This document shows, in pieces, positions 1 to 8,555 of a DNA stretch of 64,000 nucleotides. Position numbers and translations under genes: made by a program. The DNA comes from Zunongwangia sp. ESRF-bin46 (GTDB lineage: Bacteria; Bacteroidota; Bacteroidia; Flavobacteriales; Flavobacteriaceae): the NCBI GenBank assembly GCA_002631855.1, contig NTLF01000017.1, forward strand, positions 62,001 through 126,000. The letters run 5' to 3'. The notes beneath the pieces are model-generated. The model saw only the letters and a list, made by a program, of their open reading frames with translations, was not told where the DNA came from and ran no database searches. Position 1 is the first letter of the stretch, and each line of letters opens with the position of its first letter.

Positions 1-44
1 ATTTTTCAAAACGAAAAAAGCCAGTATAATTAAAAGTTAAAAGT

Positions 45-1274
45 TTGAAATTACGTAACAAACTCAAAATAGTTAACGACCCTATCTACGGTTTTATTAC
101 CATTCCCAATACTGTCATTTTCGATTTAATAGAGCATCCATATTTTCAACGGCTGCGCAGAATTTCGCAAATGGGCATGTCATATCTCGTTTATCCGGGC
201 GCGCATCATACCCGTTTTCATCATGCCTTGGGCGCTATGTTTTTAATGCGAAAAGCGGTGCAGGTGCTTCGTTTTAAGGGGATTGAAATTTCGGAAGAAG
301 AAGAAGAGGCTATTTACATCGCGATTTTATTACATGATATTGGTCACGGACCGTTCTCACATGCGATGGAAAATAGCATTGTTGAAAGTGTGAATCATGA
401 GCAGATTTCACTGCTGTTTATGGAAGAATTGAATCGAAACTTTAACAACAGATTAACGCTTGCCATCACCATTTTCAAGGATGAATATGACCGAAAATTC
501 TTGCATCAACTTATTTCAAGTCAGTTGGACATGGATCGATTGGATTATTTAAGGCGGGACAGTTTTTATACTGGGGTTTCAGAAGGAGCGGTAAATTCCG
601 AACGGCTTATTACCATGTTGAATGTGCATAACGATAAACTGGTAGTAGAGGAGAAGGGAATTTATTCGGTAGAGAAATTTATCATTGCTCGTCGTTTAAT
701 GTATTGGCAGGTGTATTTGCATAAAACTGGTATTGTAGCCGAACAGTTATTACTTCGCATATTAAAACGGGCTAAAGAATTAACCGACCAAGGAGTTGAA
801 CTTCCCGCAAGCGCAGCATTATCCTTTTTTCTGAATCATGCCATAACGAAAGAAACATTTACAAAAGATGTCTTGGATACGTTTTCAAAACTGGATGATT
901 ACGATATTGTTTCGGCCATGAAATCTTGGGTTTCTTCAGAGGATTTTGTTCTAAAAACGTTAGCTCAAATGCTTTTAGATAGAGACTTGCTGAAAATTAA
1001 AATGAAAAAGAAACCTGTTTCTTCAGAAAAAATAAAAAAGAAATTAAAACAGGTAATGCAAAAGCATAATTTAACCGAGGAAGAAGCTAATTATTTTGTG
1101 TTTACGGGGAGTATTCAAAATCAGGCATACCGCATGGACAAAGACACTATTAATCTGTTGACCAAAAATGGAAGAATTAAAGATGTTGCCAAGGCAAGTG
1201 ACCAAGTAAACTTAAAAGCACTTTCTGAAAAGGTAGTAAAATACTATCTATGCTATCCAAAAAGCAATAACTAA
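45..1274 (+). CDS. HD-superfamily phosphohydrolase (COG1078, dNTPase-like)
   Basis: A 409-residue cytoplasmic protein that probably hydrolyses nucleotide phosphates; the family includes SAMHD1-like and YwfO-type dNTP triphosphohydrolases, but the substrate here is not evident. Visible metal ligands are the H-x-R-F-H-H run at residues 55-60, the HD pair at 97-98 within LLHDIGHGPFSH, and the Asp cluster QLDMDRLDYLRRD at 160-172. The start is a TTG at 45; the next Met is at residue 43, past the conserved N-terminus, so TTG fits best. It is followed by a promoter and the lpxD gene, so it is probably its own transcription unit or the end of an upstream one. Confidence 0.85.
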   Translation: MKLRNKLKIVNDPIYGFITIPNTVIFDLIEHPYFQRLRRISQMGMSYLVYPGAHHTRFHHALGAMFLMRKAVQVLRFKGIEISEEEEEAIYIAILLHDIGHGPFSHAMENSIVESVNHEQISLLFMEELNRNFNNRLTLAITIFKDEYDRKFLHQLISSQLDMDRLDYLRRDSFYTGVSEGAVNSERLITMLNVHNDKLVVEEKGIYSVEKFIIARRLMYWQVYLHKTGIVAEQLLLRILKRAKELTDQGVELPASAALSFFLNHAITKETFTKDVLDTFSKLDDYDIVSAMKSWVSSEDFVLKTLAQMLLDRDLLKIKMKKKPVSSEKIKKKLKQVMQKHNLTEEEANYFVFTGSIQNQAYRMDKDTINLLTKNGRIKDVAKASDQVNLKALSEKVVKYYLCYPKSNN

Positions 1275-1285
1275 ACCTTTTTTTC

Positions 1286-1293
1286 TATTTTTG
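1286..1293 (+). promoter_or_regulatory. Predicted -7 promoter box upstream of lpxD
   Basis: TATTTTTG matches the Bacteroidota -7 consensus TAnnTTTG exactly. No clear -33 TTTG lies at the expected distance. Transcription would start near 1298, giving an approximately 80-nt leader before lpxD. Confidence 0.55.
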
Positions 1294-1297
1294 CAGG

Positions 1298-1358
1298 GAT
1301 TATTGTCAAATCGATATAAATTTTTAAAACAGGGTTATCTGTTTTTTTAGCAATAATC
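1298..1358 (+). other. Structured 5' leader of lpxD
   Basis: GATTATTG (1298-1305) and CAATAATC (1351-1358) are perfect complements that could close a stem. Inside lies the hairpin AAAACAG (1326-1332) / CTGTTTT (1339-1345) followed by a T-run, which resembles a weak intrinsic terminator. It may end read-through from the HD gene or modulate lpxD; the function is unknown. Confidence 0.35.
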
Positions 1359-1378
1359 TATAACCACAATGCTACTAA

Positions 1379-2404
1379 ATGAAATTTACAGCAACACAAA
1401 TAGCAGGACTTTTAGAAGGTGAAATAGAAGGAAATTCTGATGCAGAAGTGTCAAAACTTGCTAAAATTGAAGAAGGAACCGAAGGGAGCCTCACTTTTTT
1501 GGCCAATCCTAAATACACTTCATATATATATTCAACTCAGGCTACCATAGCAATCGTAAACAAAGATTTTGTTGCTGAAAACAAAATTGATACAACGCTT
1601 ATTCGGGTTGACGACGCCTACAAGGCTTTTTCTAAGTTATTGGAATACTACAACCAAGTAAAAATGAACAAAACAGGAATTGAAGAGCCTGTTTTTGTGT
1701 CAGAAAGCGCTACGTATGGAGAAAATCTCTATTTAGGCGCTTTTTCTTATTTAGGCGATAATGTTAAAATAGGTGCGAATGCAACTATTTACCCCAATGT
1801 TTATATTGGTAATAATGTTGAAATAGGGGATAATGTAATTATTTTCGCAGGCGCTAAAGTTTATTCTGAGACCGTTATTGGCAATAACTGTGTGATTAAT
1901 AGCGGTGTAATTGTTGGAGCAGATGGATTTGGTTTTACGCCAGATGAAAATGGAGAATATTCAAAAGTACCACAAACCGGTAATGTAATCATTGAAGATA
2001 ATGTAGATTTGGGTGCGGGTACAACTATAGATCGAGCTACTTTAGGCGCCACTATAATAAGGAAAGGTGTAAAACTGGACAACCAAATACAAATTGCCCA
2101 TAACGTAGAAATAGGAGAAAACACTGTAATTGCCGCCCAATCTGGAGTGGCTGGTTCTACAAAAATTGGTAAAAATTGTGTTATTGGTGGTCAAGTAGGA
2201 ATTGTTGGCCATATAACCATTGGCAATAATGTGCGAATACAAGCACAAAGTGGTATTGGGCGAAACGTAAAAGATAACGAGGCATTACAAGGTTCACCGG
2301 CATTAAGTTATGGCGGTTTCAATAAAAGCTATGTTCATTTTAAAAACCTACCTGAAATAATCAAGCGATTTAATACCTTTGAAAAAAAAATTGACAATGA
2401 TTGA
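1379..2404 (+). CDS. lpxD: UDP-3-O-acylglucosamine N-acyltransferase LpxD
   Basis: Transfers a 3-hydroxyacyl chain from acyl-ACP to the 2-amino group of UDP-3-O-acyl-glucosamine, the third step of lipid A synthesis in the cytoplasm. The 341 residues show an N-terminal uridine-binding LpxD domain (about 1-100), then left-handed beta-helix hexapeptide repeats (about 105-310) such as IGNNVEIGDN. The catalytic His equivalent is H241 in LDNQIQIAHNVEIG, and GADGFGF at 180-186 is typical for the family. The stop overlaps the start of lpxC/fabZ by 8 nt, indicating translational coupling. Confidence 0.96.
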   Translation: MKFTATQIAGLLEGEIEGNSDAEVSKLAKIEEGTEGSLTFLANPKYTSYIYSTQATIAIVNKDFVAENKIDTTLIRVDDAYKAFSKLLEYYNQVKMNKTGIEEPVFVSESATYGENLYLGAFSYLGDNVKIGANATIYPNVYIGNNVEIGDNVIIFAGAKVYSETVIGNNCVINSGVIVGADGFGFTPDENGEYSKVPQTGNVIIEDNVDLGAGTTIDRATLGATIIRKGVKLDNQIQIAHNVEIGENTVIAAQSGVAGSTKIGKNCVIGGQVGIVGHITIGNNVRIQAQSGIGRNVKDNEALQGSPALSYGGFNKSYVHFKNLPEIIKRFNTFEKKIDND

Positions 2405-3806
2405 GTGTAACACCACAAATCAGCAAACAATTGGCAAAGAAACTTCTCTTAAAGGAGTTGGATTGCATACTGGAAAAGAAGTAACCATAACCTTTAAACC
2501 AGCACCTGAAGACTATGGATACAAATTTATTCGTATAGATCTCGAAGGGAGTCCTGTTATAGAAGCGGATGCAAATTACGTTACCAATACAGAACGTGGC
2601 ACCAATTTAGAGAAAATGGGTGTAAAGATTCAAACTTCTGAGCATGTTCTGGCTGCTTTGGTTGGGATGGAAGTTGACAATTGTATGATAGAGTTGAACG
2701 CTTCAGAGCCGCCTATTATGGACGGTTCTTCTAAGTTTTTTGTAGAAGCTATTGAAGAAGCTGGAATTGTTAAACAAGAAGCGCAACGGGAAGAGTATGT
2801 TGTAAAAGAAGTAATAACTTTTGCCGATGAAGAAACAGGCAGCGAAATTACAGTGATACCTTCCGATTCATACCAGATTACAACAATGGTTGATTTTGGG
2901 ACAAAAGTATTGGGTACACAAAATGCTTCATTACAGCGTATTTCAGACTTTAAAGATGAAATATCTAATGCTCGTACCTTTAGTTTCCTTCACGAAATAG
3001 AAACTCTTCTGGATCACGGGTTAATTAAAGGAGGAGATTTAAATAATGCAATTGTTTATGTGGATAAAGAATTATCCCCTGAAACCATGGAAAAGCTTCG
3101 TGGAGCTTTCGGTAAAGATGAAATTTCAGTAAAACCTAACGGAATTTTGGATAACCTAACATTACATCATGCCAATGAGGCAGCTCGCCATAAGTTACTA
3201 GACGTGATAGGTGATTTAGCATTAGTGGGTACACGAATTCGTGGAAAAGTAATAGCAAATAAACCAGGACACTCTGTAAACACCCAATTTGCTAAAAAAT
3301 TATCAAAACTTATTAAAATTGAAAAACGGAACCGGGTTCCGCAATTCGATATTTCAAAAGAACCTGTAAAAGATGTCAATGCCATCATGGCGATGTTACC
3401 ACATCGACCTCCATTTTTACTGGTTGATAAAATTTTAGAACTGACCGACACCGGTGTAGTAGGGCTTAAAAACGTGACGATGAACGAGCCATTTTTTGTA
3501 GGTCACTTCCCTGGAGCTCCAGTTATGCCAGGTGTTTTAATAGTTGAAGCAATGGCACAAACCGGAGGTATTTTAGCATTAAGTACCGTGCCAGACCCTG
3601 AAAACTATTTGACGTTCTTTATGAAAATAAATAACGTTAAGTTCAAACGACAAGTAAACCCAGGTGATACCCTAATTTTTAATTTAGAATTAATTTCACC
3701 TATCAGAAGAGGTATTGTGCACATGAAAGGTGATGCATACGTAAATGATAAATTAGTGACCGAAGCAGAATTAATGGCACAGATAGTAAAATCTAAAAAA
3801 GACTAA
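2397..3806 (+). CDS. lpxC/fabZ: Bifunctional LpxC deacetylase / FabZ dehydratase
   Basis: A 469-residue fusion typical of Bacteroidota. The LpxC part (about 1-310) removes acetyl from UDP-3-O-acyl-GlcNAc, the committed lipid A step; zinc ligands are H83 in TSEHVLAAL and H265/D269 in ARHKLLD, with the catalytic His in KPGHSVNTQ (292). The FabZ part (about 325-469) dehydrates 3-hydroxyacyl-ACP in fatty acid synthesis, with LPHRPPFLLVD (His 336) and VEAMAQ (Glu 384). The reading frame is open back to a TTG at 2379, but the ATG at 2397 gives the usual MIECNTTNQQTIG start and an ATGATTGA overlap with lpxD. lpxA follows directly. Confidence 0.95.
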   Translation: MIECNTTNQQTIGKETSLKGVGLHTGKEVTITFKPAPEDYGYKFIRIDLEGSPVIEADANYVTNTERGTNLEKMGVKIQTSEHVLAALVGMEVDNCMIELNASEPPIMDGSSKFFVEAIEEAGIVKQEAQREEYVVKEVITFADEETGSEITVIPSDSYQITTMVDFGTKVLGTQNASLQRISDFKDEISNARTFSFLHEIETLLDHGLIKGGDLNNAIVYVDKELSPETMEKLRGAFGKDEISVKPNGILDNLTLHHANEAARHKLLDVIGDLALVGTRIRGKVIANKPGHSVNTQFAKKLSKLIKIEKRNRVPQFDISKEPVKDVNAIMAMLPHRPPFLLVDKILELTDTGVVGLKNVTMNEPFFVGHFPGAPVMPGVLIVEAMAQTGGILALSTVPDPENYLTFFMKINNVKFKRQVNPGDTLIFNLELISPIRRGIVHMKGDAYVNDKLVTEAELMAQIVKSKKD

Positions 3807-4592
3807 ATGAATCAACCGTTAGCATATGTCCATCCAGGCGCAAAAATTGCCAAAAACGTTGTTATAGAACCTTTTACAACTATTCATAACAATGTAATAA
3901 TTGGTGAAGGAACTTGGATAGGATCCAACGTAACGATAATGGAAGGAGCACGAATAGGAAAAAACTGTAATATATTTCCTGGTGCTGTAATTTCTGCTGT
4001 CCCACAAGATTTAAAATTTAAAGATGAGGAAACCACAGCCGAAATTGGAGATAATACAACCATTAGGGAGTATGTAACTGTAAATCGCGGTACAATAGAC
4101 CGTGGGAAAACAGTTATTGGAGATAATTGCTTAATTATGGCTTATTGCCACATTGCCCACGACTGTATAGTTGGTAATAATTGTATTTTTTCTAATGCAA
4201 GTACGTTGGCTGGGCATATTACTATAGGCGATTATGTAATCCTTGCAGGGATGACTGCCGTACACCAGTTTTGTATGATAGGGAGCCATGCTTTTGTTAC
4301 AGGCGGGTCCTTAGTTCGTAAAGACGTACCACCTTATGTAAAAGGAGCTCGCGAGCCACTTTCATATGTAGGGATTAACTCTATAGGTTTGCGAAGAAGA
4401 GGATACGACACAGAGAAAATCAGGGAGATTCAAAATATTTACAGAATACTGTATCAAAACAATTATAATACCACACAGGCTTCAGAAATTATTGAAGCTG
4501 AAATGGAAGCCACCCCAGAAAGGGATGAAATCCTTCAGTTTATCAAAAACTCGAAACGTGGTATTATGAAAGGATATTTCAGTAATAATTGA
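3807..4592 (+). CDS. lpxA: UDP-N-acetylglucosamine acyltransferase LpxA
   Basis: Adds a 3-hydroxyacyl chain from ACP to the 3-OH of UDP-GlcNAc, the first step of lipid A synthesis. At 261 residues it has the normal length: hexapeptide beta-helix over residues 5-190, the REYVTVNRGT segment at 87-96, catalytic His 118 in CHIAHDC, and a C-terminal helical domain. The ATG follows the lpxC/fabZ stop with no gap, so the three lpx genes form one translationally linked unit. Order here is D, C/Z, A. Confidence 0.96.
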   Translation: MNQPLAYVHPGAKIAKNVVIEPFTTIHNNVIIGEGTWIGSNVTIMEGARIGKNCNIFPGAVISAVPQDLKFKDEETTAEIGDNTTIREYVTVNRGTIDRGKTVIGDNCLIMAYCHIAHDCIVGNNCIFSNASTLAGHITIGDYVILAGMTAVHQFCMIGSHAFVTGGSLVRKDVPPYVKGAREPLSYVGINSIGLRRRGYDTEKIREIQNIYRILYQNNYNTTQASEIIEAEMEATPERDEILQFIKNSKRGIMKGYFSNN

Positions 4593-4662
4593 TATTGCTG
4601 AAATTATAAAACAATAAAATAAGTTTAACTTAAAAATATATCCGTTAGTTCGGAAAAGTAAT

Positions 4663-5229
4663 ATGGCAACAACTTCAGATATAAGAAAAGGGTTATGTAT
4701 TCATTATAACCATGATATTTATAAAATCATTGAATTTTTACACGTGAAGCCGGGTAAAGGTCCGGCATTTGTGCGTACTAAACTAAAAAGTGTAACGACA
4801 GGAAAAGTAATTGACAACACTTTTTCTGCTGGTCATAAAATTGAGGATGTTCGTGTAGAAACGCATAAATTTCAATTCTTATATAATGAAGGGGAGTTTT
4901 ACCATTTTATGAATACGGAAGACTATACTCAAATACGTTTATTAAAAGAAGCATTGGATACGCCAGAACTAATGAAAGAAGGTGAAGTAGTAACTGTTTT
5001 AATAAACACTGAAGATAATGCACCGCTTTCTGTAGAAATGCCTGCACACGTTACATTAGAGGTGACTTCAACCGAGCCTGGAGTAAAAGGTAATACAGCG
5101 ACAAATGCAACAAAACCTGCAATCGTTGAAACCGGAGCTGAAGTAAATGTCCCTTTATTTATTAATGAAGGTGATAAAATACGTGTTGATACTGAAAAAG
5201 GACAATACCAAGAACGCATTAAAGAATAG
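4663..5229 (+). CDS. efp: Elongation factor P
   Basis: Helps ribosomes through poly-proline stalls by binding between the P and E sites. The 188 residues show the KOW-like domain I and two OB domains. The loop that carries the modified residue reads PGKGPA with Lys 32 at the tip, so a lysine-based rather than an arginine-rhamnose modification would be expected; the modifying enzymes are not in this window. It lies 70 nt after lpxA and is followed by a clear terminator, so it probably closes the lpx transcript. Confidence 0.95.
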   Translation: MATTSDIRKGLCIHYNHDIYKIIEFLHVKPGKGPAFVRTKLKSVTTGKVIDNTFSAGHKIEDVRVETHKFQFLYNEGEFYHFMNTEDYTQIRLLKEALDTPELMKEGEVVTVLINTEDNAPLSVEMPAHVTLEVTSTEPGVKGNTATNATKPAIVETGAEVNVPLFINEGDKIRVDTEKGQYQERIKE

Positions 5230-5250
5230 ATAGATAACTATCAAAATTTT

Positions 5251-5285
5251 AAATCCCGTCATGATGCTATTGTGATGGGATTTTT
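5251..5285 (+). terminator. Intrinsic terminator after efp
   Basis: Stem of TCCCGTCA (5254-5261) with TGATGGGA (5273-5280), one G-U pair, followed by TTTTTT. It lies just after efp and covers the upstream alternative start (5272) of the next gene, supporting the start at 5311. Confidence 0.75.
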
Positions 5286-5310
5286 TATATTTGATTTCAA
5301 ATTCGTACAA

Positions 5311-6249
5311 ATGAAATTTTCTAATCCCCAGACCTTAAAAGCAATTGCAGGTATTATTGACTGTGATTATGTTGGCGATGCAACTTTTCCGGTATTGGGG
5401 TTGAACGAAATTCACGTAGTACAGCCCGGGGACATCGTATTTGTAGACCATCCCAAGTATTATGACAAAGCCTTGCAATCACTTGCAACTATTGTGTTGA
5501 TTAATAAAGAAGTAGATTGCCCACCTGGAAAAGCGCTATTGATTAGTGATGACCCTTTTCGTGACTTTAACAAGTTAATTAATCATTTTAATCCTTTTGT
5601 AGCAGCTTCAGCAGTCATAGCAGAATCCGCAACAATTGGAAACCATACTATTATTCAGCCCAATGTGTTTATTGGTAATAATGTAGAAATAGGTGATGAT
5701 TGTGTAATTCACCCAAATGTTTCCATTTACGATAACACAAAAATTGGAAATAATGTCACCATCCATTCTGGCACTGTTTTAGGAGCCGATGCGTTTTATT
5801 ATAAAAACCGTCCAGAAAAATTTGACAAGCTCTTAAGCGGTGGAAATGTAGTAATTAAAGACAATGTAGATATTGGCGCACAATGTACTATTGACAGTGG
5901 TGTCACAGCGTCTACAACTATTGGAAAAGGTACCAAATTGGACAATCAAGTTCACATAGGCCACGATACGGTAATAGGCAGTCGTTGCTTAATAGCTTCG
6001 CAAGTAGGGATTGCGGGTTGTGTGTTTATTGAAGATTTTGTAACTATTTGGGGTCAGGTTGGAATTACAAGCGGTGTTACCATTGGTGAAAAAGCGGTAA
6101 TTTCAGCACAAAGTGGTGTTAGTAAATCACTGCCGGGTCATAAATCTTATTTTGGGACACCAGCAGATGAATTCAGAAAAAAATATAAGGAACTGGCGTC
6201 TATTCGCTTAATTCCGGACATAATTGATAAATTAGATAGAATAAAATGA
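5311..6249 (+). CDS. LpxD-like UDP-3-O-acylglucosamine N-acyltransferase paralogue
   Basis: A 312-residue second LpxD-type protein. It has the N-terminal LpxD-like domain (about 1-100) and hexapeptide repeats (105-285). The catalytic His is kept (H218 in LDNQVHIGHDT), but the segment that reads GADGFGF in true LpxD is GADAFYYKNRPEKF here, so acceptor or acyl choice may differ. The ATG at 5311 was chosen because the longer open frame begins inside the efp terminator. It overlaps the next gene by ATGA. It may acylate another amino-sugar nucleotide or act as an alternative LpxD; which is not decidable from sequence. Confidence 0.85.
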   Translation: MKFSNPQTLKAIAGIIDCDYVGDATFPVLGLNEIHVVQPGDIVFVDHPKYYDKALQSLATIVLINKEVDCPPGKALLISDDPFRDFNKLINHFNPFVAASAVIAESATIGNHTIIQPNVFIGNNVEIGDDCVIHPNVSIYDNTKIGNNVTIHSGTVLGADAFYYKNRPEKFDKLLSGGNVVIKDNVDIGAQCTIDSGVTASTTIGKGTKLDNQVHIGHDTVIGSRCLIASQVGIAGCVFIEDFVTIWGQVGITSGVTIGEKAVISAQSGVSKSLPGHKSYFGTPADEFRKKYKELASIRLIPDIIDKLDRIK

Positions 6250-6659
6250 GTAAAAGTGCAAAGGAAATTGTGAGGGGGTTTTACCTCTCAAATGTATTAA
6301 GTGATAATTCGGTTTTGGAAAAATATTTCCATCCCGATTTGGAATTGCTTTGGAACAGTACTAATGGATTAACCATTATGAATCACAAAGATTTGGTAGA
6401 TTATTTTACTGAAATGCGCCGAACCTACGATGACCTTCGGGTAGAGGTAAGCCATATGCTGGAAGATGGTGATTATGTAACTGTACGATACAAGTACTAC
6501 ATAAAAACAATCGAAAACCCAGACGAAGAATTAGGAATCGCTCATTTTATGGCTATTTGGGAAGTTAAGGACGGAAAAATATATCGTGGTCATCAAATAA
6601 GTCAACCAGTAACCGATAATGATGATACAGAAAAATCTTATCATAAGGTTAAAGTATAA
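6246..6659 (+). CDS. SnoaL/NTF2-like small protein
   Basis: A 137-residue protein resembling the SnoaL/NTF2-like cone fold: an N-terminal helix with a KEIVRGFYLSN-type start, then alternating strands ending in IWEVKDGKIYRGHQISQ, a pattern common in SnoaL-like proteins. Enzymatic activity cannot be inferred. The ATGA overlap with the LpxD-like gene shows co-translation, and the pair probably works together or is at least co-expressed. Confidence 0.7.
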   Translation: MSKSAKEIVRGFYLSNVLSDNSVLEKYFHPDLELLWNSTNGLTIMNHKDLVDYFTEMRRTYDDLRVEVSHMLEDGDYVTVRYKYYIKTIENPDEELGIAHFMAIWEVKDGKIYRGHQISQPVTDNDDTEKSYHKVKV

Positions 6660-6686
6660 ATTCTTTTAAAACCTATTTCAAAATAG

Positions 6687-6694
6687 TACCTTTG
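6687..6694 (+). promoter_or_regulatory. Predicted -7 promoter box upstream of sucD
   Basis: TACCTTTG matches TAnnTTTG. The expected start near 6699 coincides with a perfect 7-bp hairpin, GCTCTAT (6699-6705) / ATAGAGC (6717-6723), so the sucD mRNA would begin with a stem-loop. Confidence 0.55.
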
Positions 6695-6766
6695 CCTCGC
6701 TCTATAAAGCTTAAAAATAGAGCAACATAGATATCAATATAAAACAATAAAAAATTCTGAAAGAGA

Positions 6767-7639
6767 ATGAGCGTTTTAGTAAATAAAGATTCAAAAATCA
6801 TCGTACAAGGTTTTACCGGAAGTGAAGGTACATTTCACGCAGGTCAAATGATTGAATACGGTACAAATGTAGTTGGTGGTGTAACACCAGGAAAAGGTGG
6901 TCAAAAGCACCTAGACAAACCGGTTTTTAATACCGTAGCAGATGCAGTTAAAGAAACAGGAGCAGATGTAACTATTATATTCGTTCCCCCTGCTTTCGCA
7001 GCAGACGCGATTATGGAAGCTGCTAACGCAGGAATTAAAGTAATTATAACTATTACTGAAGGAATCCCAGTTGGCGATATGATTAAAGTAGCCGATTATA
7101 TTAAAGATAGAGACTGCCGCTTGGTAGGTCCTAACTGTCCTGGAGTTATTACACCTGGCGAAGCTAAAGTAGGTATCATGCCAGGGTTTGTTTTCAAAAA
7201 AGGTAAAATTGGAGTTGTTTCAAAATCTGGAACACTAACGTATGAAGCTGCTGATCAAGTTGTAAAACAAGGATTAGGAATCACAACAGCTATTGGTATT
7301 GGTGGTGATCCAATTATCGGAACTACCACAAAAGAAGCTGTAGAGCTTTTGATCAATGATGAAGAAACAGAAGCAGTTGTTATGATTGGTGAAATTGGTG
7401 GTCAATTAGAAGCCGATGCTGCAAAATGGTACAAGGAAAGCGGAAGTAAAAAACCAATTATTGGTTTTATCGCTGGTGAAACAGCACCTGCTGGACGAAC
7501 TATGGGACACGCTGGAGCCATTGTGGGCGGAAGCGATGATACTGCACAAGCTAAAAAGAAAATATTAAGTGAATGTGGAATTCACGTTGTAGATTCACCT
7601 GCAGAAATAGGTAAGAAAGTTGCTGAAGTTCTAGGGTAA
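6767..7639 (+). CDS. sucD: Succinate-CoA ligase alpha subunit
   Basis: TCA cycle enzyme that interconverts succinyl-CoA and succinate with formation of ATP or GTP; the alpha subunit binds CoA and carries the phosphohistidine. The 290 residues include the CoA-binding Rossmann domain (VQGFTGSEGTFH at 13-24), GPNCPGVITPGE (121-132) and the active-site His 248 in TMGHAGAIVGG. The beta subunit gene sucC is not adjacent and not in the window, as is common in this group. Own promoter and terminator indicate a monocistronic unit. Confidence 0.96.
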   Translation: MSVLVNKDSKIIVQGFTGSEGTFHAGQMIEYGTNVVGGVTPGKGGQKHLDKPVFNTVADAVKETGADVTIIFVPPAFAADAIMEAANAGIKVIITITEGIPVGDMIKVADYIKDRDCRLVGPNCPGVITPGEAKVGIMPGFVFKKGKIGVVSKSGTLTYEAADQVVKQGLGITTAIGIGGDPIIGTTTKEAVELLINDEETEAVVMIGEIGGQLEADAAKWYKESGSKKPIIGFIAGETAPAGRTMGHAGAIVGGSDDTAQAKKKILSECGIHVVDSPAEIGKKVAEVLG

Positions 7640-7661
7640 ATCACGAATCATATAAGTACTA

Positions 7662-7691
7662 AAGTCCTGTTTTTTTAGCAGGGCTTTTTTT
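7662..7691 (+). terminator. Intrinsic terminator after sucD
   Basis: AAGTCCTG (7662-7669) pairs with CAGGGCTT (7679-7686), with one G-U pair and a 9-nt loop, followed by a T-run to 7691. The tail abuts the predicted fabG promoter. Confidence 0.7.
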
Positions 7692-7698
7692 ATATTTG
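7691..7698 (+). promoter_or_regulatory. Predicted -7 promoter box upstream of fabG
   Basis: TATATTTG matches TAnnTTTG. The expected start near 7703 again meets a perfect hairpin: AAGTAAGAT (7705-7713) / ATCTTACTT (7721-7729), 9 bp with a 7-nt loop. Confidence 0.5.
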
Positions 7699-7772
7699 AT
7701 ATCTAAGTAAGATAATTGGTATCTTACTTTATTCTGAAAAACACCAATCAAAATTAATAGAACAAAATAGCT

Positions 7773-8519
7773 ATGAAATTATTAGAAGGCAAAACAGCAA
7801 TAATAACCGGTGGAAGCCGCGGAATAGGAAAAGGAATTGTAGAGACGTTTGTAAAACACGGTGCCAACGTTGCTTTTACGTATAACTCATCTAAAGAATC
7901 TGCCGAGGCTATCGCTTCCGATCTTTCCAAAGAAGGAGTAAAAGTTAAAGCGTATCAAAGTAACGCCGCCAATTTTGAAGACTCTCAAGAGTTAGCTGCT
8001 GAAGTTTTAAAAGAATTTGGTAGCATCGATATTTTGATAAACAATGCAGGCATTACAAAAGACAATCTTTTAATGCGTATTTCAGAAGAAGATTTTGATA
8101 AAGTAATCGAAGTTAACTTAAAATCTGTTTTCAACATGACTAAAGCGGTACAACGCGCTATGTTGAAACAACGTAAAGGATCTATTATCAATATGAGCTC
8201 TGTAGTAGGAGTAAAGGGAAATGCTGGACAGACCAATTATGCCGCATCTAAAGCTGGTATTTTAGGGTTTACAAAATCCGTAGCTTTAGAATTGGGATCT
8301 CGCGATATTCGTTGTAATGCCATTGCACCCGGTTTTATTGAAACCGAAATGACAGGTAAGTTAAATGAAGAAACCGTACAGGGTTGGAGAGATGCTATAC
8401 CGTTGAAGCGTGGTGGTTCACCAGAAGATATCGCCAATGCCTGTGTGTTTTTAGCAAGTGATCTTTCTGGCTACATAACTGGACAAGTATTGAACGTAGA
8501 TGGCGGAATGTTGACATAA
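7773..8519 (+). CDS. fabG: 3-oxoacyl-ACP reductase
   Basis: NADPH-dependent reduction of 3-ketoacyl-ACP in type II fatty acid synthesis. A classical short-chain dehydrogenase of 248 residues: cofactor motif TGGSRGIG at 12-19, NNAG at 90-93, catalytic Ser 142 or 143, Tyr 156 and Lys 160 in NYAASK, and the C-terminal GQVLNVDGGM. The N-terminus starts right before the first strand, so the ATG at 7773 is secure. It stands alone rather than in a fab cluster, although FabZ is nearby in the lpxC fusion. Confidence 0.92.
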   Translation: MKLLEGKTAIITGGSRGIGKGIVETFVKHGANVAFTYNSSKESAEAIASDLSKEGVKVKAYQSNAANFEDSQELAAEVLKEFGSIDILINNAGITKDNLLMRISEEDFDKVIEVNLKSVFNMTKAVQRAMLKQRKGSIINMSSVVGVKGNAGQTNYAASKAGILGFTKSVALELGSRDIRCNAIAPGFIETEMTGKLNEETVQGWRDAIPLKRGGSPEDIANACVFLASDLSGYITGQVLNVDGGMLT

Positions 8520-8555
8520 TCAATGTCTTAAAACTTTAAACTCGAATTAGAATAA

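Noticed and set aside
1700-2300. Repeated IG-N/D-N motifs that look like tandem repeats
   Set aside because: They are hexapeptide repeats of the LpxD fold (also in lpxA and the LpxD-like gene), not DNA repeats or a CRISPR array.
5272-5310. Longer N-terminus for the LpxD-like gene
   Set aside because: It begins in the 3' arm of the efp terminator and the added residues do not look like the family.
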